A model generated the notes under the pieces. That model did no database searches. It was not told the DNA's origin and was given only the letters and a program-made list of their open reading frames with translations. Positions 1-8,940 of a DNA stretch of 64,000 nucleotides are shown one piece after another (within the stretch, counting starts at the first letter, position 1; each line of letters opens with the position of its first letter). This DNA is from SG8-30 sp963710135 (GTDB lineage Bacteria; Pseudomonadota; Gammaproteobacteria; Steroidobacterales; Steroidobacteraceae): contig CAVPYY010000002.1 of the NCBI GenBank assembly GCA_963710135.1, forward strand, positions 186,001-250,000. The letters are read 5' to 3'. A program made the position numbers and the translations under genes.

Positions 1-53
1 ATCACGAAGTCATGGCGTCCGGCCGGGTGTCGCCGGCGCGAGGCAAGTCATGA
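1..53 (+). CDS. 3' end of an upstream gene, probably ftsW (partial)
   Basis: A reading frame open from the left edge ends in TGA at 51-53 and overlaps the murG start by ATGA. Only about 16 codons are visible, ending in a basic tail, so the product cannot be recognised from sequence. In gammaproteobacterial dcw clusters the gene directly upstream of murG is ftsW, and the same 4-base overlap joins the following genes. The ftsW assignment therefore rests on context only. Confidence 0.35.
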   Translation, partial: HEVMASGRVSPARGKS

Positions 54-1138
54 ACGGGCCGGTGCTCATCATGGCGGGTGGTACCGGCGGGCATGTCTTC
101 CCGGCGCTCGCCATCGCGACCGTCCTCGGCCAGCGGCAGTGCGACGTCGTATGGCTGGGCACCCGTCGCGGCATCGAGGCACGCCTGGTGCCGGCCGCCG
201 GCATCGACGTGCAGTGGATCGAGGTCGAGGGCCTGCGCGGCCACGGCTTCGCGCGCTGGCTGGCGGCGCCATTCCGGTTGCTGCGCGCGGTGGCACAGTC
301 GCTGGCGGCGGTGCGCCGGGTGCGTCCGGCCGTGGTCCTCGGTTGCGGCGGGTTTGTCTCCGGCCCGGGGGGCGTCGCGGCCTGGATGACGCGCACGCCG
401 CTCGTGATCCATGAGCAGAACGCCGTCGCCGGGATGACCAATCGCTGGCTCGCACGGCTCGCCTCGACGGTTGCCGAGGCGTTTCCCGGCAGCTTTGGCG
501 CGCGTCCTGACGTCGTCACGGTCGGCAATCCGGTGCGCCGGGTGATCAGCGCGATTGCGCCGCCGCGGGAGCGTTTCGCGGCACGCGCCGGCACGCTGCG
601 GGTCTTCGTTTTCGGCGGCAGCCAGGGCGCCCGGATCTTGAACGAGACCGTGCCACGTGCGCTGGCGCTGCTGCCTGCTTCGCTGCGGCCCGTGGTGCTG
701 CATCAGGCCGGCGCCGGGCAGGCCGCGACGACCACGGCGCTCTACCGTGAGCTCGGGCTCGACGCCGACGTGCGCGAATTCATCGAGGACATGGCGGACG
801 CCTATGCCGGCGCCGACATCGCGATCGCGCGCTCCGGCGCGTTGACCGTCTCGGAGCTGGCCGCCGCCGGGCTTGGCGCCGTGCTGGTGCCCTTCGCCGC
901 GGCGGTCGACGACCATCAGACCCGCAACGCCCAGTACCTGGTCGCGGCCGGCGGCGCGATCCGCATTGCGCAGGCCGAGTTGACCCCCGAGCGGCTGGCC
1001 GCAGAGCTCGGTTCGCTGCTGCAGGGCGGACGTCCCCGGCTGCTGCAGCTGGCGGAGGCGGCGCGCGCCGCCGCCGTGACGGATGCGGCGGAGCGCATGG
1101 CGGACCTGTGCCTCGCGGCCGCGGAGGGGCGCGCATGA
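50..1138 (+). CDS. murG: UDP-GlcNAc:lipid I N-acetylglucosaminyltransferase MurG
   Basis: Transfers GlcNAc from UDP-GlcNAc to lipid I to make lipid II on the inner face of the cytoplasmic membrane. The 362-residue product has the usual family length and a GT-B layout. The N-terminal glycine loop GGTGGH is at residues 10-15, GCGGFVSGPGG lies near 98-108 and HEQNAVAG at 121-128. The C-terminal domain has FGGSQGA at 188-194 and the donor-binding segment ARSGALTVSELAAAG at 260-274. The ATG overlaps the preceding stop (ATGA), and the gene's own stop overlaps murC the same way, so the Mur genes look translationally coupled. Confidence 0.97.
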   Translation: MNGPVLIMAGGTGGHVFPALAIATVLGQRQCDVVWLGTRRGIEARLVPAAGIDVQWIEVEGLRGHGFARWLAAPFRLLRAVAQSLAAVRRVRPAVVLGCGGFVSGPGGVAAWMTRTPLVIHEQNAVAGMTNRWLARLASTVAEAFPGSFGARPDVVTVGNPVRRVISAIAPPRERFAARAGTLRVFVFGGSQGARILNETVPRALALLPASLRPVVLHQAGAGQAATTTALYRELGLDADVREFIEDMADAYAGADIAIARSGALTVSELAAAGLGAVLVPFAAAVDDHQTRNAQYLVAAGGAIRIAQAELTPERLAAELGSLLQGGRPRLLQLAEAARAAAVTDAAERMADLCLAAAEGRA

Positions 1139-2544
1139 GCGATCGCATGCGGCGCATTCACCGGATCCACCTGGTCGGCATCGGCGGCGCCGGCATGGGC
1201 GGGATCGCCGAGGTGCTCATCAACCTGGGCTACGAGGTGCAGGGATCCGACCTGAAGGCGAATGCCGTCACCTCGCAGCTGGCGCGGCTCGGCGCCACGA
1301 TATTCGCCGGGCACGACGCCGCCCACGTTGCGGGAGCGGACGTCGTGGTCGTCTCCACCGCCGTGCGCGCCGACAATCCGGAGCTGGTCGCCGCGCGCGA
1401 GGCGCGCGTGCCGATCGTGCAGCGTGCCGAGATGCTGGCCGAGCTGATGCGCTTCCGCCAGGGCGTGGCCGTCGCCGGCACCCACGGCAAGACCACCACC
1501 ACCAGCCTGGTCGCCAGCGTGCTGGCGGCGGGCGGGCTCGACCCCACCTTCGTGATCGGCGGGCAGCTGAAGAGCGCCGGCACCAATGCCCGGCTCGGCG
1601 CCGGCCCTTACCTGGTGGCGGAGGCCGACGAGAGCGACGCCTCGTTCCTGCACCTGCAGCCCGTGATTTCCATCGTCACCAACATCGACAAGGACCACCT
1701 CGGCACCCACGGCGGCGATTTCGGCAGGCTGCGGCAGAGCTTCGTCGACTTCCTGCACAACCTGCCGTTCTGGGGGCTCGCCGTGCTGTGCATCGACGAC
1801 GCCGAGGTGCGCGAGATCCTCGACGACGTCAACCGGCCCGTGCTCACCTATGGCTTCAGCGAGGCGGCCGATGTCCGCGCGACGAACCACGAGCGGGCCG
1901 GTCACCGCTCCCGTTTCACGGTGCTGCGCGAGGGCCGCTCGCCGCTCGCAATCGAGCTCGACCTGCCGGGCGTGCACAACGTCCTCAATGCGCTGGCGGC
2001 GATTGCGGTCGCCACCGAACTGGGCGTGGCCGACCCGGCCATCCAGGGCGCGATGGCGGGTTTCCAGGGAATCGGCCGGCGCCTCGAGCGGCTGGGCTCG
2101 ATCCGTACCGCGGCCGGCGAGGTGGAACTCGTCGACGACTACGGTCATCACCCCACCGAGATCGCCGCAACCGTGGACGCGGTGCGGCAGGGCTGGCCGG
2201 GACGCAGGCTGGTGCTGGCATTCCAGCCGCATCGCTACACCCGCACGCGCGACCTGATCGACGACTTCGGACAGGTGCTGTCCGACGTCGATGCGTTGCT
2301 CGTGACCGAGGTCTATCCCGCCGGCGAAGAGCCGATCGCGAATGCCGACGGCCGGGCGCTGTGCCGGGCGGTGCGCTCGCGCGGCCGGGTCGAGCCGGTG
2401 TTCGTCGAAGACGTGTTCGGGCTCGCCGATGCGCTCGACGGTGTGATCGCGGACGGCGACGTCATCGTGACCATGGGTGCGGGCAGCATCGGCGCGGTCG
2501 CGCATGACTTGCCGGCGCGACTGCGCGCAGGGAGTGGCGCATGA
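1135..2544 (+). CDS. murC: UDP-N-acetylmuramate--L-alanine ligase MurC
   Basis: Adds L-alanine to UDP-MurNAc with ATP, the first peptide step of peptidoglycan precursor synthesis in the cytoplasm. I chose the ATG at 1135, which overlaps the murG stop as ATGA. A start nine codons upstream is possible but lies inside murG. The 469-residue protein shows the N-terminal Rossmann motif HLVGIGGAGMGG near 12-23, the ATP-binding loop GTHGKTTTT at 115-123 and the Mur-ligase segment EADESDASF near 170. The C-terminal domain has the DDYGHHPTEI motif. The stop overlaps murB by four bases. Confidence 0.97.
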   Translation: MSDRMRRIHRIHLVGIGGAGMGGIAEVLINLGYEVQGSDLKANAVTSQLARLGATIFAGHDAAHVAGADVVVVSTAVRADNPELVAAREARVPIVQRAEMLAELMRFRQGVAVAGTHGKTTTTSLVASVLAAGGLDPTFVIGGQLKSAGTNARLGAGPYLVAEADESDASFLHLQPVISIVTNIDKDHLGTHGGDFGRLRQSFVDFLHNLPFWGLAVLCIDDAEVREILDDVNRPVLTYGFSEAADVRATNHERAGHRSRFTVLREGRSPLAIELDLPGVHNVLNALAAIAVATELGVADPAIQGAMAGFQGIGRRLERLGSIRTAAGEVELVDDYGHHPTEIAATVDAVRQGWPGRRLVLAFQPHRYTRTRDLIDDFGQVLSDVDALLVTEVYPAGEEPIANADGRALCRAVRSRGRVEPVFVEDVFGLADALDGVIADGDVIVTMGAGSIGAVAHDLPARLRAGSGA

Positions 2545-3440
2545 ACGCCGTCGCGCTGTCGCCGCCATTCCAGGCCCGCGTGCTGCGCGACGAGCCGATG
2601 TCGCGCCACACCTCCTGGCATGTGGGAGGTCCGGCCGACCTGTGGTTCGTACCGGAGGATCTTGCCGACCTCGCCGCGTTCCTGCGCGCGCTGCCGGACG
2701 ACGTGCCGCTGACCTGGGTCGGGCTCGGCAGCAACCTGCTGGTGCGCGACGGCGGAATCCGCGGAGCGGTGGTGTGCGTGCACGGCGCGCTGTCGTCGCT
2801 GGAGCGTACCGGACCCGCGACGGTGCGCGCCGAGGCCGGGGTCGCCTGCGCCCGCATCGGCCGGCAGTGCGTGCGCTGGCAGATGGGGCCCGCCGAGTTC
2901 TTCGCCGGCATACCCGGCACGCTCGGCGGTGCGCTGGCGATGAATGCCGGCGCCTGGGGTGGCGAGACCTGGCGCCAGGTCGCCGAAGTCGAAACCATCG
3001 ACCGGCGCGGCGAACTGCGCCGTCGCGCGCCGTCCGAGTACACGATCGGCTACCGCAGCGTCATTGCGCCGGTCGCGGGCGAATGGTTCGTGGCCGCGAC
3101 CCTGGCATTTGAAGCCCGCCCAGGCGCGAGCACTGGCGACATCCGCGCGCTGCTGGAGCGTCGCCTCGCCAGCCAGCCGATCGGCGACTGGAGCTGCGGA
3201 TCCGTGTTCACGAACCCACCGGGCGATCACGCGGCCCGTTTGATCGAGGCGTCCGGACTCAAGGGCTTCAGCGTCGGTGACGCGATGGTGTCGACCAAGC
3301 ACGCCAACTTCATCGTCAACCGCGGCAATGCCCGCGCGGCCGACCTGGAAGCAGTGATCCGGCACGTGCAGCAGACGGTCGAGCGCGAGCACGGAGTTCG
3401 CCTGTCGACCGAGGTCCGCATCGTGGGAGAGACGGCATGA
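2541..3440 (+). CDS. murB: UDP-N-acetylenolpyruvoylglucosamine reductase MurB
   Basis: FAD-dependent reduction of UDP-GlcNAc-enolpyruvate to UDP-MurNAc. The 299-residue protein begins with the family motif HTSWHVGGPADLW near residues 22-34 and continues with the FAD-binding GLGSNLLVRDGG near 65-76. NAGAWGGE follows near 134, and SCGSVFTNP carries the proton-donating serine. The C-terminal STEVRIVG supplies the conserved glutamate. At about 300 residues without the E. coli-type insertion it resembles type II (shorter) MurB proteins. ATGA overlaps join it to murC before and ddl after. Confidence 0.96.
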   Translation: MNAVALSPPFQARVLRDEPMSRHTSWHVGGPADLWFVPEDLADLAAFLRALPDDVPLTWVGLGSNLLVRDGGIRGAVVCVHGALSSLERTGPATVRAEAGVACARIGRQCVRWQMGPAEFFAGIPGTLGGALAMNAGAWGGETWRQVAEVETIDRRGELRRRAPSEYTIGYRSVIAPVAGEWFVAATLAFEARPGASTGDIRALLERRLASQPIGDWSCGSVFTNPPGDHAARLIEASGLKGFSVGDAMVSTKHANFIVNRGNARAADLEAVIRHVQQTVEREHGVRLSTEVRIVGETA

Positions 3441-4405
3441 AGGGCCTGAGGTCCAGCGGCGTCGAGTACCGGCGCACCACCGAGCCGGGCGCGTTCGGCA
3501 AGGTCGCGGTGCTGATGGGCGGGCGCTCCAGCGAGCGCGAGGTGTCGCTGAAGAGCGGCAACGCCGTCCTCGCCGCCCTGCTGCGCCGCGGGGTCGACGC
3601 GCATGCGTTCGATCCTTCCGGTCCGCCGCTCGCCGCGCTGCTCGAGCAGAGCTTCGACCGTGCCTGGATCGCGCTGCATGGCCCCGGCGGCGAGGACGGC
3701 GCGATCCAGGGTGCGCTCGAGTGGCTCGGGCTGCCCTACACGGGCAGCGGTGTGCTCGGCTCCGCGGTCGCCATGGACAAGCTGCGCACCAAGCAGCTGG
3801 CGGTCGCGTGCGCCATTCCCACGCCCCCGTTCAAGGTGCTCGCCGGCGTCGAGGACTGCCTGCGGGCGGCGCAGGACTTCGGCTTTCCGATGGCGATCAA
3901 GCCGGCGACCCAGGGGTCGAGTGTCGGCATGTCGCGGGTCGAGGCGGAGGCGGATCTTGCCGGCGCCTGGCGCACCGCGTCGGCGCTCGATCCGGTGGTC
4001 ATTGCCGAGCCGTGGATCCGCGGCGAGGAGCTGACCGTCGGCGTGCTGCAGGGTGAGGCGCTGCCGGTCATCCGCATCGAGACGCCGCGCACCTTCTACG
4101 ACTACCAGGCCAAGTACCTGAGCGACGACACGCGTTACCACATTCCCGCCGGGCTGACCGATGCCGAGGAGGCGGCGCTCAAGCGCGTGTCGCTGGCCGT
4201 CTTCGCGATGGTGGGCGCGCGCGGCTGGGGCCGGGTCGATTTCATGATGGGTGCGGACCGCGTGCCGCAGCTGCTCGAAGTGAACACGGTGCCGGGCATG
4301 ACCGATCACAGCCTGGTGCCCATGGCGGCCGCCGCGGTCGGGATCGACTTCGACGAACTGGTCTGGCGCGTGCTCGAGACGAGCTTCGCCCGAGAGATGG
4401 CCTAA
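3437..4405 (+). CDS. ddl: D-alanine--D-alanine ligase
   Basis: ATP-grasp enzyme that joins two D-alanines for the pentapeptide terminus. In the 322-residue product VAVLMGGRSSEREVSLKSG is the N-terminal signature. LHGPGGEDGAIQG binds substrate, and KPATQGSSVGM and the C-terminal GRVDFMM-to-LEVNTVPGMTDHSLVP stretch are ATP-grasp and metal sites. The start overlaps the murB stop (ATGA) and gives about 16 residues before the core strand. Position between murB and ftsQ corresponds to ddlB of the dcw cluster. It ends with TAA five bases before ftsQ. Confidence 0.96.
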   Translation: MKGLRSSGVEYRRTTEPGAFGKVAVLMGGRSSEREVSLKSGNAVLAALLRRGVDAHAFDPSGPPLAALLEQSFDRAWIALHGPGGEDGAIQGALEWLGLPYTGSGVLGSAVAMDKLRTKQLAVACAIPTPPFKVLAGVEDCLRAAQDFGFPMAIKPATQGSSVGMSRVEAEADLAGAWRTASALDPVVIAEPWIRGEELTVGVLQGEALPVIRIETPRTFYDYQAKYLSDDTRYHIPAGLTDAEEAALKRVSLAVFAMVGARGWGRVDFMMGADRVPQLLEVNTVPGMTDHSLVPMAAAAVGIDFDELVWRVLETSFAREMA

Positions 4406-4409
4406 ACGC

Positions 4410-5222
4410 ATGACGCTGCTGCGCAGGAAAAATCGCCGCAAGACGCCCGCCGGGGCGCGCTTCGCCTTGCCCGAGGTCGACTGGCGCCTGCTCGCCCAGC
4501 TGGCCATCGGCGTCGCGTCGGTCGCCCTGCTCGCGGGTCTGCTGCGCGCCGGTCTCGACCAGCCGATCAACAAGGTGCGGCTCGAGGGCAGCTTCCAGCG
4601 CGTCACGGCGGTCGAGGTCGAGCAGGCGGTGCGCGCCTCGCTGGAAGGCGGCCTGATGACGGTCGATCTCGGCCGGCTGCGGGAAGCCGTCGAGAGCCTG
4701 GCGTGGGTGGACCGCGCCCGCGTCATGCGTCGCTGGCCTGACGAAGTGGTCATCGAGGTCGTGGAGCAGATTCCGGCCGCGCGCTGGGGCGAGGACGGCC
4801 TGCTCAATACCCGCGGCGAGCTGTTCATGACCGGCTCGCGGCACCTGCCCCCCGAGCTGCCGCAGCTGCGCGGCCCGCCGGGATCGGAGTCCATCGTGGC
4901 CGAGCGCTATCTCGCCGCCGAGGGCCGGCTGCTGGACCTCGGCCTGCGCCTCGCGGCGATGTCCGTGGACGCGCGCGGCGCGTGGGACCTGCGCCTCTCC
5001 AATGGCGTGACGGTCAGGCTCGGACGCAGCCAGGTGGACGAGCGCATGGATCGCTTCCTGCGCGTCGCGGCGCAGGTCATCGCCGGCAGGGCGGCGGAGA
5101 TCGATCACGTCGACATGCGGTACTCGAGCGGCTTTTCGGTTGGCTGGCGCCGCGGCGCCACGCCTGCCGCCGGGCGCGCGGCCGCCACACAAAGTCCAGG
5201 GAACATTGACTCAGATGCCTAA
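4410..5222 (+). CDS. ftsQ: Cell division protein FtsQ
   Basis: Bitopic inner-membrane divisome protein that bridges early and late division proteins through FtsB/FtsL. In the 270-residue product a basic cytoplasmic start (RRKNRRKTPAG) is followed by one hydrophobic segment near residues 28-48. A POTRA domain begins at INKVRLEGSFQRVTAVEVEQ, and the FtsQ beta domain contains WVDRARVMRRWPDEVVIEVVEQ and the NTRGELF segment. The stop lies eight bases inside ftsA, so the two are probably coupled. Confidence 0.93.
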   Translation: MTLLRRKNRRKTPAGARFALPEVDWRLLAQLAIGVASVALLAGLLRAGLDQPINKVRLEGSFQRVTAVEVEQAVRASLEGGLMTVDLGRLREAVESLAWVDRARVMRRWPDEVVIEVVEQIPAARWGEDGLLNTRGELFMTGSRHLPPELPQLRGPPGSESIVAERYLAAEGRLLDLGLRLAAMSVDARGAWDLRLSNGVTVRLGRSQVDERMDRFLRVAAQVIAGRAAEIDHVDMRYSSGFSVGWRRGATPAAGRAAATQSPGNIDSDA

Positions 5223-6447
5223 GCGCAGTGATCGCAGCCTGATCGTCGGTCTCGACATCGGCACCTCCAAGGTGGTGGCGCTGGTGGGCGAGCTGCACCC
5301 GGATGGCAGCCTGGAGGTCATCGGCCTCGGCTCGCACCCGTCGCGCGGCCTGAAGAAGGGCGTGGTCGTGAACATCGATTCCACCGTGCAGTCCATCCAG
5401 CGCGCGGTCGAGGAAGCCGAGCTGATGGCGGGTGTGGAGATCCGCTCCGTCTACACCGGCATTGCCGGCAGTCACGTCAGGAGCCTCAACTCGCACGGCA
5501 TCGTCGCGATCAAGGACAAGGAGGTCACCGCGGGCGACGTGGCGCGGGTCATGGACGCGGCGCAGGCCGTGGCGATTCCGGCCGACCAGAAGATCCTCCA
5601 CGTCCTGCCGCAGGAATTCATCATCGACGGGCAGGAAGGCATCCGCGAGCCGATCGGCATGTCGGGCGTGCGGCTCGAGGCGCGCGTGCACATCGTGACC
5701 GGCGCCGAGAGCGCGGCGCAGAACATCGTCAAGTGCGTGCAGCGCTGCGGACTCGAGGTCGAGGACATCGTGCTCGAGCAGCTGGCGTCGAGCTTCGCCG
5801 TGCTGACCGATGACGAAAAGGAACTGGGCGCCTGCATCGTCGACATCGGCGGCGGCACCACCGACATCGCGCTGTTCTCCGGCGGCGCAATCCGTCACAC
5901 GGCCGTCATCCCGATCGCGGGCGACCAGGTGACCAACGACATCGCGGTCTCGATGCGCACGCCGTCGCCCTACGCGGAGGAGATCAAGATCCGCTACGCC
6001 TGCGCGCTGTCGCAGCTCGCCAACCCGGACGAGACCATCGAAGTACCGAGCGTCGGCGACCGGCCGCCGCGGCGCCTGGCGCGGCAGACCCTGGCCGAGA
6101 TCGTCGAGCCCCGCTACGAGGAGCTGTTCTCGCTGATCCGCGAGGAGCTGCGACGTTCGGGCTTCGAGGAATCGATCGCCGCGGGCGTGGTGCTCACGGG
6201 TGGCAGCGCCAAGATGGAGGGCGCGGTGGAGCTCGCTGAAGAGATCTTCCACATGCCCGTGCGCCTCGGCGTGCCGCACGGCGTCACCGGTCTCATCGAC
6301 GTCGTGCGCAATCCCATTCATGCGACCGGCACCGGTCTGCTGCTGTACGGCCGCGCCAATGCGACGGCGCCGGCCCCGCGCATCGTGGGCCAGGGCGTCA
6401 AGACGGTTTTCGATCGAATGAAGTCATGGTTCCAGGGGTATTTCTGA
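5215..6447 (+). CDS. ftsA: Cell division protein FtsA
   Basis: Actin-like ATPase that tethers FtsZ to the membrane and recruits later divisome proteins. I chose the ATG at 5215 (MPKRSDRSLIVGLDIGTSK). A longer in-frame start lies 25 codons upstream inside ftsQ and does not match the family. The 410-residue protein has phosphate-1 loop GLDIGTSKV, the SHS2 insertion (1C domain), IVDIGGGTTDIALF as phosphate-2 and VLTGGSAKMEG as the adenosine motif. The C-terminal amphipathic tail FDRMKSWFQGYF is the membrane-targeting helix. Confidence 0.96.
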   Translation: MPKRSDRSLIVGLDIGTSKVVALVGELHPDGSLEVIGLGSHPSRGLKKGVVVNIDSTVQSIQRAVEEAELMAGVEIRSVYTGIAGSHVRSLNSHGIVAIKDKEVTAGDVARVMDAAQAVAIPADQKILHVLPQEFIIDGQEGIREPIGMSGVRLEARVHIVTGAESAAQNIVKCVQRCGLEVEDIVLEQLASSFAVLTDDEKELGACIVDIGGGTTDIALFSGGAIRHTAVIPIAGDQVTNDIAVSMRTPSPYAEEIKIRYACALSQLANPDETIEVPSVGDRPPRRLARQTLAEIVEPRYEELFSLIREELRRSGFEESIAAGVVLTGGSAKMEGAVELAEEIFHMPVRLGVPHGVTGLIDVVRNPIHATGTGLLLYGRANATAPAPRIVGQGVKTVFDRMKSWFQGYF

Positions 6448-6520
6448 TTTCGGCAATGCGAATTCGAGGGGCCCGGTCCCCAAGGCGATTTACGGTCAAT
6501 CTAGCGGAGGAGACGACCAA

Positions 6521-7714
6521 ATGTTCGAACTGATGGACTCATACAGCCAGACGGCTGTGATCAAGGTGCTCGGCGTCGGCGGCGGCGGCGGCAACGCCGT
6601 TTCCCACATGTCGCAGAGCGGTATCGAGGGCGTGGACTTCATCTGCGTGAACACCGACGCGCAGGCATTGAAGCACTCCAAGGTGAAGACCTCGTTGCAG
6701 ATCGGCTGCAACATCACCAAGGGCCTGGGCGCGGGCTCCAACCCGGAAGTCGGGCGGCAGGCGGCCATGGAAGACCGCGACCGGCTGATCGAGCTGATCG
6801 AGGGTTGCGACATGCTGTTCATCACCGCCGGCATGGGCGGCGGCACCGGCACGGGAGCCGCGCCGGTGGTCGCCCAGGTGGCGAAGGAGCTCGGCATCCT
6901 GACCGTGGCGGTGGTCACCAAGCCGTTCGTGATGGAGGGCGCCAAGCGCACCGCGATCGCCGACCATGGCATCGCCGAGCTCAGCAAGTACGTCGACTCG
7001 CTGATCACCATCCCCAACCAGAAGCTGCTGGCGGTGCTCGGTGGTTCCACCACGCTGCTCGATGCGTTCCGCCAGGCCAACGACGTCCTGCAGGGCGCGG
7101 TGCAGGGCATCGCCGAGCTGATCACGCGGCCGGGTCTCATCAACGTGGACTTCGCCGACGTGCGGACCGTGATGGCCGAGACGGGTGTGGCGATGATGGG
7201 CACCGGCTTTGGCACGGGCGAGAGCCGCGCGCGCCTCGCCGCCGAGATGGCGGTGTCGAGCCCGCTGCTGGAGGACATCAATCTGGCGGGTGCGCAGGGC
7301 ATCCTGGTCAACGTCACCGCGGGTCTCGACCTGGCTATCGGCGAGTTCGAGGAAGTGGGCACCACGGTCAAGCAGTTCGCTGCCGAGGACGCCACGGTGG
7401 TGGTCGGCACGGTGATCGATCCGGAGATGGACGGCGAGTTGCGCGTCACCGTCGTGGCGACCGGCCTCAATCGCAGTGACCTGCGGACGGCGGCACCGCC
7501 GCTCAGCACGATTCTGCCGGCCGGCCGGCGTCGCCCCGAAGTCGCGGTGGTGGGTGGTCGCAGCCCCAGCCCGGCCGCGCCGGACTACAGCCGCTACGAG
7601 GCGCCGGCCAACGTTCGTCAGCGGCAGCGGGCCGTGGGCGACGGGCTCCGGGTCGACGCGAGCGACGAGGACGTGCTGGACATTCCGGCGTTCCTGCGCC
7701 GCCAGGCGGATTGA
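6521..7714 (+). CDS. ftsZ: Cell division protein FtsZ
   Basis: Tubulin-like GTPase that forms the cytokinetic ring. In the 397-residue product the nucleotide-binding VLGVGGGGGNAV is at 16-26 and the tubulin signature GGGTGTGA is at 106-113. The synergy-loop region VDFADVRTVM follows, then a variable Pro/Arg-rich linker from about residue 320. The conserved C-terminal peptide DIPAFLRRQAD binds FtsA and ZipA. A strong Shine-Dalgarno (GGAGGAG) precedes the ATG. The 73-base gap after ftsA contains a small GGGG/CCCC hairpin (6468-6481) but no clear promoter. Confidence 0.98.
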   Translation: MFELMDSYSQTAVIKVLGVGGGGGNAVSHMSQSGIEGVDFICVNTDAQALKHSKVKTSLQIGCNITKGLGAGSNPEVGRQAAMEDRDRLIELIEGCDMLFITAGMGGGTGTGAAPVVAQVAKELGILTVAVVTKPFVMEGAKRTAIADHGIAELSKYVDSLITIPNQKLLAVLGGSTTLLDAFRQANDVLQGAVQGIAELITRPGLINVDFADVRTVMAETGVAMMGTGFGTGESRARLAAEMAVSSPLLEDINLAGAQGILVNVTAGLDLAIGEFEEVGTTVKQFAAEDATVVVGTVIDPEMDGELRVTVVATGLNRSDLRTAAPPLSTILPAGRRRPEVAVVGGRSPSPAAPDYSRYEAPANVRQRQRAVGDGLRVDASDEDVLDIPAFLRRQAD

Positions 7715-7929
7715 GCGATGACCTCGCGACGCGAGCGCGGCGCCGATGCCATGCGCTGCCGGCGGGCCCAGGCGCGACTGGTTCGCGCCGGGTCGTCGCA
7801 GCGCTTGCGCCCGGTGTACCGGGAGTCCGGGCCCGAGTCGGCACCGGGGCCGACGCGCCGCGCATGAGCCAGCGCCACCTTGCCACAGTTCGCATTTTCC
7901 TCCGCAGCGTGCGGTGGCAGGGTGGGCGC

Positions 7930-7939
7930 TATGCTAAAT
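7930..7939 (+). promoter_or_regulatory. Possible -10 element for lpxC
   Basis: TATGCTAAAT is the only AT-rich -10-like stretch in the 302-base gap between ftsZ and lpxC. It lies about 80 bases before the lpxC start and just upstream of a strong hairpin. No good -35 hexamer is seen 16-18 bases upstream, so this is weak. The rest of the gap (7715-7929) shows no gene I can support. Confidence 0.35.
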
Positions 7940-7950
7940 TACCGGGTTGT

Positions 7951-7988
7951 GACAAGCAGCCGTCCGGCTGGCGGACGGCTGCCGTGTC
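7951..7988 (+). promoter_or_regulatory. Strong hairpin in the lpxC leader
   Basis: GCAGCCGTCC at 7956-7965 pairs perfectly with GGACGGCTGC at 7973-7982 across a 7-base loop. GACA (7951-7954) pairs with TGTC (7985-7988) beyond a small internal bulge, making 14 base pairs in all. It ends 28 bases before the lpxC start codon. The following bases are pyrimidine-rich but not a T tract, so it could be a weak ftsZ terminator or a leader structure controlling lpxC. Confidence 0.6.
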
Positions 7989-8016
7989 TCTCCCTTGAGG
8001 CACTCAAGGTTCAAGC

Positions 8017-8928
8017 TTGAAACAACGTACCCTCAAGAGCCCCATCCGGGCCACCGGCGTCGGTCTGCATACCGGCAGCAAAGTGCTGCTGGTGCTGCGT
8101 CCTGCGCCGCCCAATACCGGCATCGTGTTCCGCCGCACGGACCTCGAGCCGCCGGTGGATATCCCTGCCCGGGCCACCAACGTCACCGAGACGACCCTCG
8201 GCACCACCCTGGCGAATGGCGCCGCGAAAGTGTCCACCGTCGAGCACCTGCTGTCGGCGCTGGCCGGACTCGGCGTGGACAATGCGTTCGTCGAACTCTC
8301 GGGTCCGGAAGTGCCGATCATGGACGGCAGCGCCGCGCCGTTCGTGTTTCTGGTGCAGTCGGCGGGTCTCGACGAGCAGTCGGCGGCCAAGCGCTTCGTG
8401 CGCATCCGCAAGCCGGTCGAGGTGCGGGACGGCGACAAGTGGGCGCGGTTCGAGCCCTATGAGGGCTTCCGGGTCAACTTCGAGATCGAGTTCGAGCACC
8501 CGGTCTTCCGGCGCCACGGGCAGCGCGCCAGCATGGATTTCTCGACCACGGCTTTCCTGCGCGAGATTTCCCGCGCGCGGACCTTCGGGTTCATGCGCGA
8601 CCTGGAGTACCTGCGCTCCCGGAATCTGGCGCTCGGCGGCACCATGGACAATGCCATCGTCCTCGACGAGTACCGCATCCTCAATGAGGACGGGCTCCGC
8701 TACGAGGACGAGTTCGTCAAGCACAAGATCCTGGACGCCATCGGCGACCTGTACCTGCTGGGCCACTGCCTGATCGGCGAGTTCACCGGCTACAAGTCCG
8801 GCCACGGACTGAACAACAAGCTGTTGCGCTCGCTGCTGGCCGACGCCACGGCCTGGGAGGAGGTCACGTTCGCCGAGCCGGCGGCCTCCCCCATTTCCTA
8901 CGGCGAGGCGCTCGCGGCCACCGGCTGA
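8017..8928 (+). CDS. lpxC: UDP-3-O-acyl-N-acetylglucosamine deacetylase LpxC (TTG start)
   Basis: Zinc deacetylase for the committed step of lipid A synthesis. The start is TTG. The in-frame codon at 7996-7998 is a stop and there is no ATG or GTG between it and 8017, while KQRTLKSPIRATGVGLHTG matches the LpxC N-terminus directly. AAGG lies about eight bases upstream. The 303-residue protein has the zinc histidine in TVEHLLSAL (residue 77) and the second zinc and catalytic motif HKILDAIGDLYLLG near residues 237-250. LpxC amount is tightly controlled in other bacteria, so a weak start codon behind a hairpin is notable. Confidence 0.95.
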   Translation: MKQRTLKSPIRATGVGLHTGSKVLLVLRPAPPNTGIVFRRTDLEPPVDIPARATNVTETTLGTTLANGAAKVSTVEHLLSALAGLGVDNAFVELSGPEVPIMDGSAAPFVFLVQSAGLDEQSAAKRFVRIRKPVEVRDGDKWARFEPYEGFRVNFEIEFEHPVFRRHGQRASMDFSTTAFLREISRARTFGFMRDLEYLRSRNLALGGTMDNAIVLDEYRILNEDGLRYEDEFVKHKILDAIGDLYLLGHCLIGEFTGYKSGHGLNNKLLRSLLADATAWEEVTFAEPAASPISYGEALAATG

Positions 8929-8940
8929 GGCGGCTTCGCG

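Noticed and set aside
7711..7998. A 95-codon frame after ftsZ on the plus strand
   Set aside because: Arg-rich, starts with TTG overlapping the ftsZ stop and runs through the lpxC leader hairpin. No recognisable domain.
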